Source: Myxosarcina sp. GI1
GTDB taxonomy: Bacteria; Cyanobacteriota; Cyanobacteriia; Cyanobacteriales; Xenococcaceae
NCBI RefSeq assembly: GCF_000756305.1
Contig: NZ_JRFE01000024.1
Span: forward strand, 62,001 to 126,000
Direction of reading: 5' to 3'
Length of the DNA stretch: 64,000 nucleotides
Positions within the stretch are counted from its first letter, which is position 1, and every line of letters begins with the position of its first letter. The translations under genes were made by a program, and so were the position numbers. Below, piece after piece: positions 8,869 to 17,560 of this stretch. The notes under the pieces were generated by a model. It was given only the letters and a program-made list of their open reading frames with translations, was not told the DNA's origin and ran no database searches.

Positions 8869-10239
8869 TTAATCGTTTTCTAGACTTAATAATTGATGAG
8901 CTTGAGAATTGAATAGCTTGCTGTAGTGTTGATAATTATTTCTGCCTCGTTCCTTAACTTGATACAAAGCAGCATCAGCATTTTTGAGTAAAGTATCGGC
9001 ATCTTTGCCATCATTAGGAAAAACAGCAATTCCAATGCTACTGCTAACGTGCAAGTAATGTCCATCTAAGTTGAATCTTGGTTTGAGATTTTCTAAAATT
9101 CTCTCAGCGATCGCCGAAGCAGCTTCATGACAACTAATTTCTGGTAGCAATAAAGTAAATTCATCTCCTCCCCAACGAGAAATTAGATCTTGTTCTCTAA
9201 CTGAATTCTGCAATCTTTCTACCACATGTTTGAGTAAAAGATCGCCGACAGCATGACCGAGGGTATCGTTAATAATTTTGAAGCGATCGAGATCTACGAA
9301 CATTACTGCTAGCATCTTACTAGTTCGAGCGGCAAGATCGATCGCTTTGGCTAGTTGTCGGTCGAATAAAGCCCTGTTGGGCAAATTGGTTAAAGAGTCG
9401 TGAAAAGCTTGATGTTGAATTATTGCTTGAGCTTTTTTATATTCGGTAATGTCGCGAAAACTCCAAACACTGCCGATGGTTTGTTCTTGAAGTTGCTGGG
9501 CTTGAGTATAACACTCTAAAATTTTGCCATTTTTTAATTCCAAGCAAGCATAATTATCGCCCGCTAATTGAGTAGGTCTAACTTTTAAACTAGTAGCATG
9601 AGGTTGGGTAAGTCGTTCGAGAACCACACCTAGAACTTGTTGGCGATCGCGCTCGATTTCAGAAGGCAACTCCCAAATATCCACAAATTTCTGATTAAAA
9701 TTAATCACATCGCCATTGTTATCTAAAACTAATATACCGTCTGCCGTAGCGTCAAGAGTTGCTTGCAGTAAAGAAATTGAATTAGCTAACTGTTGATTGA
9801 CCTCTGTTAAAATCTGGTTTTGTTCTGCTAATTGCTGTTCTTGCTGGTAGCGTTTTAAAGCTTCTTTGACAGTAAGAATTAAATCGGTTTCGTTCCAGGG
9901 TTTGGTAACGTAACGATAGAGAGCGGCAGCATTAACCAAATTGCCTACCGCATCTGCGTCTGCTTGTCCTGTTAACAAGATTTTAAGAGTTTCGGGATAG
10001 AGAGAATGTAGTTCGATTAACAAGCGATCGCCTGTCATTTCTGACATATTTTGGTCGGAAATAACTACGGGAATGTCGATGCCTTCTGCTACTAGTTCGG
10101 CACAAATAGCGATCGCTTCCGAGCCACAATCAACTAATTCTAGATCGTATTCTCCTCCAAAACTGCGCTTGAGTTGTTCGCCCAAACTTTTAAGAATTAC
10201 ATAATCATCATCAACACAAATAATTGCCGCTCTATTCAT
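8869..10239 (-). CDS. Response regulator with PAS and GGDEF domains (diguanylate cyclase)
   Basis: 456 residues. Receiver at 1-125 (CVDDD near the N terminus, VVISDQNMSEMTG phospho-acceptor region, LLTGQADAD and KPW). A short coiled coil then leads to a PAS domain at about 155-270 (LLQATLDATADGILVLDNNG) and a GGDEF domain at about 290-445. The active site is intact (RWGGDEFTLLLPEI), with DSLTNLPNRALFDRQL and FVDLDRFKIINDTLGH. It should make cyclic-di-GMP from two GTP when activated. It is the last intact gene of a kinase-receiver-cyclase operon. Its EAL half is lost, so it has probably changed from a bifunctional enzyme to a pure cyclase. Confidence 0.92.
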   Translation of the reverse strand: MNRAAIICVDDDYVILKSLGEQLKRSFGGEYDLELVDCGSEAIAICAELVAEGIDIPVVISDQNMSEMTGDRLLIELHSLYPETLKILLTGQADADAVGNLVNAAALYRYVTKPWNETDLILTVKEALKRYQQEQQLAEQNQILTEVNQQLANSISLLQATLDATADGILVLDNNGDVINFNQKFVDIWELPSEIERDRQQVLGVVLERLTQPHATSLKVRPTQLAGDNYACLELKNGKILECYTQAQQLQEQTIGSVWSFRDITEYKKAQAIIQHQAFHDSLTNLPNRALFDRQLAKAIDLAARTSKMLAVMFVDLDRFKIINDTLGHAVGDLLLKHVVERLQNSVREQDLISRWGGDEFTLLLPEISCHEAASAIAERILENLKPRFNLDGHYLHVSSSIGIAVFPNDGKDADTLLKNADAALYQVKERGRNNYQHYSKLFNSQAHQLLSLEND

Positions 10240-10242
10240 AAA

Positions 10243-10632
10243 TTACTCCAGCGCCGAGTCAATCGTTAAATACAGTTCCTGTTCCGTCCAAGGTTTGTAC
10301 AAACAAGCATAGAGATTGGCTTTTTGTTTGGCTCTTACAATCGCGGCTTCGTCAGCCTGTCCCGTGAGCATCACGGTAACTACCTTGGGAAATTTGTGAT
10401 GGACTTGAATCAAAAATTCATCTCCTTTAATTCCTGGCATCAACCAATCAGAAACAATAATTAAAATTTTGATATCGTCTTCCTGTAACTCTTCAATTAC
10501 TTCCCAAGCTTCTTCGGCACTTTCTGCTACTTCGTAAATATAGCGATCGCGAAAATTGCGTTTGAGTTGTTCTTTAAGACTTTCTAAAATAACTATTTCA
10601 TCGTCAACACAGAGAATTGCCGCACTAGACAT
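10243..10632 (-). CDS. Stand-alone receiver protein
   Basis: A 129-residue CheY-like receiver with acidic pair D10/D11, predicted phospho-acceptor D62 (VSDWLMPG), TGQAD and the conserved K in YKPW. No output domain is present. It lies 25 bp after the histidine kinase and 3 bp before the cyclase, so it is almost certainly translated in one operon with them, perhaps as phosphate relay or sink. It closely resembles the receiver at 12708-13097 across the whole length, indicating a local duplication around the kinase gene. Confidence 0.92.
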   Translation of the reverse strand: MSSAAILCVDDEIVILESLKEQLKRNFRDRYIYEVAESAEEAWEVIEELQEDDIKILIIVSDWLMPGIKGDEFLIQVHHKFPKVVTVMLTGQADEAAIVRAKQKANLYACLYKPWTEQELYLTIDSALE

Positions 10633-10657
10633 AATTAAAAATTACTCCTAAATTATT

Positions 10658-12346
10658 TCAATTTAATCGATCGGGAGCGATAGGCAAATAAACACTAAAT
10701 TTAGTATGCCCAGGCTGGCTTTCAACTTTAATACTTCCTTGATGTTTCTCGATTATTTTTTTACAGATATGTAACCCTAAACCACTTCCTTCTCCCATTG
10801 GTTTAGTAGTAAAAAATGGCTCGAAAATTTTTGCTCTAACTTCGGGCTCGATTCCAGAGCCCGAATCGGCAATTTGCACCAAAATACTATTTTCTATCTG
10901 CTTGGTAACAATCTCAATTTTTCCTTTACCTTCAAGAGCCTGTATTGCATTATGAATTAGATTAGTCCAAACCTGAATCAATTCATCAGGATAGCACCAA
11001 ATTTCGGGTAAAGCTTGATAATTACGAATTAGTTCGATATCTCGCTTAATTTGGTTGTGATAAATCTCTAATACTGTTTCAATTCCATTGATAATTTGTG
11101 TTAGTTGTTTTTCGCCTTTTTGGTCTTGACGAGTATAGTTTTTTAAAGCAAAAACTATCTTGGAAGCCCTTTCTACTGCTGTAGAAATAGTACGATTATT
11201 GCCTAGCAAACGAGTTAAATTATAGGCTAATTGCAAAATCCAATTTACTTGAGGATGTTTTAAAAGCGGTAAATAATTGTGAAGCGTACTATCTGAATAA
11301 GACAAATCACAAGAAAAATCAGTTTTGTTTTTACTAACAATTCCAATATCTATTAAAGTATCGGCTATATTTCTTGCATTATCTATTTCTTGTTCTTGTA
11401 ATAATTTAGTCAGCTGGCGTTTGAGAGGGCGTTTTTCACTAGAAGTTAGAACTGGTTTATTTTCTATTGCCTGAGTTGTTAACTCAAAAAAGCATTGTTG
11501 TTGCGCTGAGTTAAGATGTTTAACCAGTAAAGGTAATTCTGATAGAGCCTCTTTTAAAGCTTTAGTGGTATTGTCGGCAGAAGCTTGAATTGCACCCAAA
11601 GGAGTATTTATTTCGTGAGCTACTCCAGCTACTAGCTGTCCCAAGGCTGCCATTTTTTCTTGTTGAATTAACTGTGCTTGTGTTTGCTTGAGTTCTAACA
11701 GTGCTGTTTCCAAATCGTGGTTTTTATGCCATAGTTTTTTATTAAACTGCCAAAAAACTATCCCTAAAGCCAATCCTGCAACTAACAATGATAAAGCAGA
11801 ACCAAAATTAGCAATTGTTCTTGCTTGTTGTTCTCGCTCTATGTAAATCTTTTCCAGATTGGAAATTTCTGCATACAATTCATCGTAAACTTTATCAATT
11901 TCTTCTTCATTTATTTCTATTAAATTTTGAAAGTTTTCGCTAATCAATAATTGCAAGGCTCGATTTATTTGACTTTCATATTGTTTTTGAAGAATGAAAA
12001 AATTGCTTAGTTCCTCTCGATTAGAATCGAGAGCTTTTAAATTCTTCAATACTATTGACGTTTCTTCTCGACTTTCCTCTAATTCTTGACTGACGTTCTG
12101 TTCTAGTTTGCGCTCGTTTATTTGGTACTTGGCAATAGCTTCCCATTCTAATAAATTCAGTCTACTTAACTGTTCTTTCATATTAAGTAAAAGAATTTTG
12201 GTACGAGCGCTTTTTTCTGCCCATTGATTGATTTTATTAATAGAAACTATTGTAGTAAGAGATATCAAAAGTGCTATGACTAACACCGACCATTCTGGTA
12301 AATGGAATTTTTGGTTTGAATTTTGTTTATAAACTAAGTTATTCAT
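10658..12346 (-). CDS. Membrane sensor histidine kinase
   Basis: 562 residues. A membrane helix at about 18-35 (LVIALLISLTTIVSI), a helical periplasmic sensor of about 140 residues without a recognisable fold, and a second helix at about 180-200 (LSLLVAGLALGIVFW). Then come a coiled coil, the H-box AGVAHEINTPLGAI, and a HATPase domain with N box (WTNLIHNAIQAL), G1 (DSGSGIEP), F box (FEPFFTTKP) and G2 (GSGLGLHICKKI). A long helical insert separates H-box and ATPase, as in several cyanobacterial kinases. It should phosphorylate the neighbouring receivers. The signal is unknown. Confidence 0.92.
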   Translation of the reverse strand: MNNLVYKQNSNQKFHLPEWSVLVIALLISLTTIVSINKINQWAEKSARTKILLLNMKEQLSRLNLLEWEAIAKYQINERKLEQNVSQELEESREETSIVLKNLKALDSNREELSNFFILQKQYESQINRALQLLISENFQNLIEINEEEIDKVYDELYAEISNLEKIYIEREQQARTIANFGSALSLLVAGLALGIVFWQFNKKLWHKNHDLETALLELKQTQAQLIQQEKMAALGQLVAGVAHEINTPLGAIQASADNTTKALKEALSELPLLVKHLNSAQQQCFFELTTQAIENKPVLTSSEKRPLKRQLTKLLQEQEIDNARNIADTLIDIGIVSKNKTDFSCDLSYSDSTLHNYLPLLKHPQVNWILQLAYNLTRLLGNNRTISTAVERASKIVFALKNYTRQDQKGEKQLTQIINGIETVLEIYHNQIKRDIELIRNYQALPEIWCYPDELIQVWTNLIHNAIQALEGKGKIEIVTKQIENSILVQIADSGSGIEPEVRAKIFEPFFTTKPMGEGSGLGLHICKKIIEKHQGSIKVESQPGHTKFSVYLPIAPDRLN

Positions 12347-12707
12347 AATGTCTTTATAACTTCGTCATCAGCAGAATTAGCTTGAATTACACCAACTAAT
12401 TCATAAACAAGCTAGCAGTAACATAACTTGCTTCTACTAGTAGTTTTGCTTAATTCGAGAGAGCTACACTATCTTCATTAATTTTTAGGCGCTATTAACT
12501 TTAAGATTCCCAAAACAATGCTCTAAATTGCGATCGAAAAAAAAACTATCGAACATCAGTCTGCAAAAGACTAATAAATACTAAAGAACTATTGCTGATA
12601 GTAGTGAACTAGGACAAACTAAATTTAACAACTAGCTACTTACTGACAGTAGACAGACAGTAAGAAGTAGTCGCACTATAACAACTAACGATTAATCAAC
12701 AAAAACT
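12347..12707. promoter_or_regulatory. Divergent promoter region between kinase and receiver
   Basis: A 361-bp AT-rich region between the divergently transcribed kinase operon and the second receiver gene, expected to hold both promoters. A small direct-repeat flavour (CTTACTGACAGTAG, GACAGACAGTAAG near 12640-12665) stands upstream of the receiver. I see no gene or stable RNA. Confidence 0.4.
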
Positions 12708-13097
12708 ATGTCTGAGTCTGCAATTCTCTGTGTCGATGATGAAGTAATTATTTTAGATAGTTTGAGAGAGCAACTCAAACGAAAATTTGGAACCCGCTTT
12801 ACCTATGAAGTGGCTCAAAGTGCTGAAGAAGCCTGGGAAGTAATTGAGGAACTAAATGATGAAGAAATTGACATTATCGTTATTGTCTCTGACTGGTTAA
12901 TGCCAGGAACTAAGGGAGATGAATTTCTCATTAATATTCATCAACGTTTTCCCAAACTCAAAACCATAATGCTCACTGGACAGGCTGACGAAACTGCAAT
13001 CGAACGAGCCAAACAAAAAGCCAATCTTCATGCTTGTTTGCATAAGCCCTGGAAAGAAGAAGAGTTAACTAAAGTTATTACTGCTGCAATAGATTGA
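12708..13097 (+). CDS. Stand-alone receiver protein, paralogue of the 10243-10632 receiver
   Basis: A 129-residue single-domain receiver: CVDDEVIIL, VSDWLMPGTKGDEF with the phospho-acceptor Asp, LTGQADETAIERAKQKANL and KPW. It matches the receiver on the other side of the kinase nearly residue for residue except at its surface and C terminus. It is transcribed divergently from the kinase. The pair probably competes for phosphate from the same kinase with separate expression control, which is inference. Confidence 0.92.
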   Translation: MSESAILCVDDEVIILDSLREQLKRKFGTRFTYEVAQSAEEAWEVIEELNDEEIDIIVIVSDWLMPGTKGDEFLINIHQRFPKLKTIMLTGQADETAIERAKQKANLHACLHKPWKEEELTKVITAAID

Positions 13098-13260
13098 CCG
13101 TATATTGCAATTGAGTCTAACAAAACTACATTACATTATTGTCTTTCAGGGTGGATACAATTTTTGAAAACAGCAATCGCTATTTATCAAACTAGGAAAT
13201 TTAACAAACACGATTGCTTTACACCGTATTTTATTTAAAACAAAACAACCTATTAAATCA

Positions 13261-15426
13261 CTACATTTTCTTTAATTCCTCAAACTCTGATAGCTCATTT
13301 GACAAAATTTTCTGTTGAGCTTGATATTTTTCTAGATTGTTTTTAATTTGAATTTGCTGCTTTTCAACTTCTACTATGCGATCGGTATAAGTATCGCTTA
13401 TAAATTCAAGAGTATCAGCAATCTTTTTATCTTCTGAGTCTAATGCCAGGTTAATATCTTGAATTACTTTATCTAATAAATTTTTAGTAAACGATTGATA
13501 ATAGCTAGCCAGGTCTTTCTTTAGTTTCGTACCCGCTTCTTCTAATTTATGTTTGTTGTCGTTATTGTATGCATTAACTAACAGGAAAATAATCGCACAG
13601 ACAAATATGCCAAAAAACCAAGGTTGCTCTTGAAACATGCCTGAAAGATTTTTCATCATTTGACCTTTATTAGCACTAATGCCTACAAATCCCAGCAATA
13701 AAGTTAGCATCATCATAACTTGCATCATTTGACTTCTTAGTTGCTTCATGATGTATGCACCCAAAGATTTTTGTTTGTGACTTACTTCGCAGTTAGTACC
13801 AGCAAAAGAAATTAGAAAATTATCTTTTATGTCGATTCTTTCTGGTTGGGAAAAAATAGATTCTGGTAAGAGATTGGGGACGATATTAACTGTTTGGTAA
13901 AGTCGATCTAATAAGCTATTTAATCCGCCGCGATCGTAAATATGTTGAATGCGTTGCCATTCTTCGATCGCCCAACTTTCTAAAGAAGTAGTACAAAAGC
14001 CAATTAAACTTTCATTAATATCTTCCGAATCTGGTTGAGAATCATCGTTTAACTGAATAATTTTTTGTCCATGTTTATTGAAAACAATGGGATTGAGGCG
14101 ATCGACAAAATCTTGAACTTTGTAAATAATACTTTTTTTGCTGTAAATATCTAGCAGTGCTGCTTTAGAGTTAGCTACATCTAGTTTTATTTGTTTGAAA
14201 AACTTGTCTTTATCCTGATTGGCTTGCGCGATCGCTTTTTTGCTAATTTCTTTAAAGTTGAGTTGTTCTAAAGCTTTTATTTCCTGTTGTTCTTGAGTTA
14301 TTTTCTGGATTAATTCCTCTTGTTGGTGATATAAAACTGGTTCGATTGGTTCTGCGGCACGGACGACTTTAACCGCTATGCGTTTGGCTAACATATTTTC
14401 TGGTTGACGCTTGACAGAACTTTCAACGACTTTAAAAAAGCGGTCTTGTTTTTTTTGCAGTTTGGGATCGATTTCGAGATCGGTATCTTCGCTGTAATAG
14501 GGTTTGAGATACAGAGGAATTAACTCAAAACCTTTGTCTGCAACTTCGTTTTTAAGCCAGTTTTCTAGTTCGCTAAGATTAGCGTCGGCATTTTTGGCGA
14601 CTTCTGGTTCTTGTTTGGGATTGGGTATGTCTACCACCAAAAACTGTTTGGAAATGCAGGTATTGTCGAGATCGCGGATAAATGCCGTTACTTCTGTCGT
14701 GGGTGCCTGTTTACCGTCAATAACTACAAACAGTAAATCGCAATCGACGATATCCCAATATTCTCGATCCGTGCCATCTGAGTTGGGAGTTTCAACTCTA
14801 GTAGTAAAAACTAGTTCGGCAATACCTTCACTAAACCTTGGAGAAGCTAAAGTAACTATGTCTTTAGACTGGAGTAGCTGACACTCGGTAATTTTTCTGC
14901 CGTTGACGAAAGTGCCGTTGGTACTGCCGCGATCGCAAATTTGCCATTGAGTAGCTTCGCCGTTAACAACTGGTTCGATTGCTGCATGATTCCAAGAAAC
15001 TCCCTGATATAAGTTGGGAGCGATCGCAATATCGCATTCATGGGATCTGCCAATTAGCTTTTCTTTATCCGAACTAAGTTCAAAATACTGCTGTACTCCT
15101 GTAGAGTTTTGCTGGAACTGCCTTAACTGTATGCTGGCAAACTGCTTGGGTGTAACTTTTACTACTGGCTTGGGAATGGGATCGAACTTTAGCTGAAGAA
15201 CTTCTTTTAGCTCTTTTTTACTATTAATTAGATCGAATAAAGCTTGTGCCAGCAATGGTTCGTCACTTACAATCTGGACGGTTAGCTTTTGAATATCCAG
15301 GACTTTTTTAAACTGAACCAACTTTCGTTCTATATCGGCTAAATCTTCGCGGTCGTCGGTTCTTCTGGCTAAAAAAAGCTGCAAGTTTTCTATAGTTTGC
15401 TTGAGTTTATCTGCTTTTGGTGGCAT
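13261..15426 (-). CDS. FHA-domain protein with membrane hairpin and coiled coil (possibly dynamin-like)
   Basis: 721 residues. Residues 1-60 are helical. An FHA domain covers about 115-205 with the canonical GRSHECDI, SWNHAAI and RGSTNGTFVNG motifs that read phosphothreonine peptides. The next region (CDLLFVVIDGKQAPTTEV, KQFLVVDIPNP) resembles the second half of a dynamin-type G domain but I see no P-loop. After a long helical part come two adjacent hydrophobic helices (MMQVMMMLTLLLGFVGI; WFFGIFVCAIIFLLVNA) and a charged coiled coil to the end. This suggests a membrane-attached scaffold that binds a phosphorylated partner. It lies downstream of four coiled-coil genes on the same strand. Confidence 0.78.
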   Translation of the reverse strand: MPPKADKLKQTIENLQLFLARRTDDREDLADIERKLVQFKKVLDIQKLTVQIVSDEPLLAQALFDLINSKKELKEVLQLKFDPIPKPVVKVTPKQFASIQLRQFQQNSTGVQQYFELSSDKEKLIGRSHECDIAIAPNLYQGVSWNHAAIEPVVNGEATQWQICDRGSTNGTFVNGRKITECQLLQSKDIVTLASPRFSEGIAELVFTTRVETPNSDGTDREYWDIVDCDLLFVVIDGKQAPTTEVTAFIRDLDNTCISKQFLVVDIPNPKQEPEVAKNADANLSELENWLKNEVADKGFELIPLYLKPYYSEDTDLEIDPKLQKKQDRFFKVVESSVKRQPENMLAKRIAVKVVRAAEPIEPVLYHQQEELIQKITQEQQEIKALEQLNFKEISKKAIAQANQDKDKFFKQIKLDVANSKAALLDIYSKKSIIYKVQDFVDRLNPIVFNKHGQKIIQLNDDSQPDSEDINESLIGFCTTSLESWAIEEWQRIQHIYDRGGLNSLLDRLYQTVNIVPNLLPESIFSQPERIDIKDNFLISFAGTNCEVSHKQKSLGAYIMKQLRSQMMQVMMMLTLLLGFVGISANKGQMMKNLSGMFQEQPWFFGIFVCAIIFLLVNAYNNDNKHKLEEAGTKLKKDLASYYQSFTKNLLDKVIQDINLALDSEDKKIADTLEFISDTYTDRIVEVEKQQIQIKNNLEKYQAQQKILSNELSEFEELKKM

Positions 15427-15484
15427 GAGTTTAATCGCTATAACAGATATTACCGTTTTGTTGGCATTGCTGATTCTGTAATGA

Positions 15485-15528
15485 TAAGAGACTATTTTGC
15501 TTACTTATCAGCAAATGATAGTCTCTTA
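15485..15528 (-). terminator. Inverted repeat downstream of the coiled-coil operon
   Basis: An 11-bp perfect inverted repeat (TAAGAGACTAT at 15485-15495 and its complement at 15518-15528) with a 22-nt loop. It sits 50-90 bp after the last coiled-coil gene and before the FHA-membrane gene on the same strand. It may terminate or attenuate transcription between them. A strong U-run is absent, so attenuation or RNA stabilisation is as likely as termination. Confidence 0.45.
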
Positions 15529-15577
15529 AAAGCTAAAAGCATGCGCTCCAGACTGCGCTAATGGCTTATAGCTTGTT

Positions 15578-16486
15578 CTAAACGCCGAATTTACCGAGTA
15601 ATTCTTTGACTTCATCGATAAGTCCCACAACAGTTTCCATACCGACATTGGTTAAGCTCACGCCATCAACCAAAGTATCTTTAGTGGTATCTACAGTAGT
15701 ACTGGTCGTGTCTACCATTTCGCTTAAGGTAGTCAGAGCATCTTCCAATTCTTGAGCTTTAGCAGTAAGATCGCCAAATATGCTTTCTTGCTCGCTGGTA
15801 AAATCGTTCAGAGTTTCTTCGGAAGAACTGTTGGTTTCTTCGGCTTTGTCTTCGGCTTTGGTACTCAGTTCGGTTTGTATGGTTTCCAAATGAGTTGCCA
15901 GGTTAGCCAGCATTTCGCTTAATTTCTCACTAGCATCGTTTGATACTAACTCTTGAGTTTCGGAAGCTTGAGAATCGATTTCTTCTTCGTAAGCTGCGAT
16001 CGCTTCAGATACTTCATCTTGTAGATTGCTCTCCGAGTCGGCGAGGTTTTCTATCAGATTTTCCTGGACTTCTTCAACTTTACTCTGAAGATTGTCGATA
16101 GTTTCTCTTACTGCTTCAAATACGTCGTTCAATTCCGAGCCATTAGTTTCTGATTCGTTACCCAGTTCGCCCAACTCAGCTTTAGTTTCCTCTAGCTGCT
16201 GACTGGCTTCCGATTGTAAAGATTCAATACTGCTTTCCATATCGGCAAAGCCTTGAGTGACTGCTTCTGACTCGCCACTTAAATCTTCTCTAGCAGCAGA
16301 AATTCGTTCTAATAAAGCTTCGGCTCTTTCTGCCAGACTAGACCAGTTACTATCAAACTGTGCCGATACCTCAGCTAATCTTTCTCGTGCCTGAGATAAG
16401 TTTTCTCCTGCCTCATCGGCGCGATTCATCAATTCTTGTAGCTTCGTTACCGTTTCGGCTGCGGTGGTTTCAAAATCAATTGCCAT
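15578..16486 (-). CDS. Acidic coiled-coil protein, member 4 of a four-gene array
   Basis: 302 residues, no domain I recognise. Composition is dominated by E, S, T, A, L and D with almost no aromatic residues and no cysteine. Heptad-like hydrophobic spacing runs nearly end to end, so a long amphipathic helical rod is expected. There is no signal peptide or clear membrane helix. The start at 16486 is preceded by a good Shine-Dalgarno (AGGAG). It shares size, composition and layout with the three genes upstream. The many Ser/Thr residues could supply phosphopeptides for the neighbouring FHA proteins, which is inference. Function unknown. Confidence 0.75.
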   Translation of the reverse strand: MAIDFETTAAETVTKLQELMNRADEAGENLSQARERLAEVSAQFDSNWSSLAERAEALLERISAAREDLSGESEAVTQGFADMESSIESLQSEASQQLEETKAELGELGNESETNGSELNDVFEAVRETIDNLQSKVEEVQENLIENLADSESNLQDEVSEAIAAYEEEIDSQASETQELVSNDASEKLSEMLANLATHLETIQTELSTKAEDKAEETNSSSEETLNDFTSEQESIFGDLTAKAQELEDALTTLSEMVDTTSTTVDTTKDTLVDGVSLTNVGMETVVGLIDEVKELLGKFGV

Positions 16487-16529
16487 TTGTTTAATCTCCT
16501 ACTAGTTAATTACCGTTTCAAAATTTGTT

Positions 16530-17462
16530 TTAACAAAAATCTACGCCAAACTTATTTGCTGCTGTTCTAACGTTGTCAATTCCGTCTTCTATGGGATCGA
16601 TAAAGCCTTCAAGCTGGTCGAATAGTGGCTCTAGAAGCTGTCGCGTTCCCGAAGATTCTTCTTCTGAGTCGGTCAATCTTTTAACCATGTCGTCCATTGA
16701 GTCTGTCACTTTACCGACAGCACTATCAATTAACTCTCTAATTTCTTCTTGAATGGTTTCTTTAGCATTATCCATCAAGCCATCTACTCCACCAGATAAA
16801 AGTTCTGATGTTTCGTTAAGACTGTCGCTAAAGGTAGAGGCGATACTGGCAAATTCACTAGCCATAGTCTGAATATTGCTACTAACTTCCTCTTGTCCCT
16901 GGTTAACTCGTTCGGTAAAACTGTCTATTTCTCGTTCCATTAAGTCTTGAGCCGATTCTAGTTTTTCTCGCATCGAGCTAATTTTTTCGATGGTGCTTTC
17001 CATTGCCGTCGCTAACTTTTCTTGACTTTCGTTAATAGAGTCGCGAGCTTGAGTAAGTTCGCTGTTGCTTTCTTCTTCTTTAGCTCTAGTCGAGTCGCGA
17101 TTATCGTTTAACTGACTTTGAAACTGACTAAATTTTTCCTGGGTACTTTGCACCTCTTCATCTAGCTGTTGGGTAGCCTCGCTGAGAAAATCAGTTAATT
17201 CAGTGACGCTATTTTCAAAACTTTCTACCTGAGATTCAGTTTCGGACTGATGTTCGGCTACTTCTTCGCGCATTTCATTAAGTGCGGTTTGTACCTGTGC
17301 CAGAATCTCGGCTACCTGCTGCTGTTTTTCAGCTACGTTTTCGGTTAGTTCGTTGGCTTCGGCTTCTACTTCCTGTGCCTGAATAATGATGCCATCCAAT
17401 CTTTCGGGAAAATCCGTCATCAATTGGGACATCATATCTAAAGATTCGCTTAATTCGCTCAT
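16530..17462 (-). CDS. Acidic coiled-coil protein, member 3 of a four-gene array
   Basis: 310 residues from the preferred start at 17462 (MSELSESLDMMSQ), which has GGGAG eight bases upstream. The frame is open to an ATG at 17522, but that extension reads through a short AAAAAGT tandem repeat and gives an atypical hydrophobic stretch, so I reject it. The protein is almost entirely predicted coiled coil (for example ANELTENVAEKQQQVAEIL) with a slightly more hydrophobic tail. It is soluble-looking, acidic, without known motifs, and a sister of its neighbours. Confidence 0.75.
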   Translation of the reverse strand: MSELSESLDMMSQLMTDFPERLDGIIIQAQEVEAEANELTENVAEKQQQVAEILAQVQTALNEMREEVAEHQSETESQVESFENSVTELTDFLSEATQQLDEEVQSTQEKFSQFQSQLNDNRDSTRAKEEESNSELTQARDSINESQEKLATAMESTIEKISSMREKLESAQDLMEREIDSFTERVNQGQEEVSSNIQTMASEFASIASTFSDSLNETSELLSGGVDGLMDNAKETIQEEIRELIDSAVGKVTDSMDDMVKRLTDSEEESSGTRQLLEPLFDQLEGFIDPIEDGIDNVRTAANKFGVDFC

Positions 17463-17560
17463 GTCAAAATACTCCCAAACAAAGTAAAAAGTAAAAAGTA
17501 AAAAGTTTGTAGGTTCTATCAAATCGAATAGCTTTAGAACCTCTGGATCTCAATCTGGTT

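Noticed and set aside
17463-17522. N-terminal extension of coiled-coil protein 3
   Set aside because: It would translate a short AAAAAGT tandem repeat; the start at 17462 has a good Shine-Dalgarno and an N terminus like its sisters.
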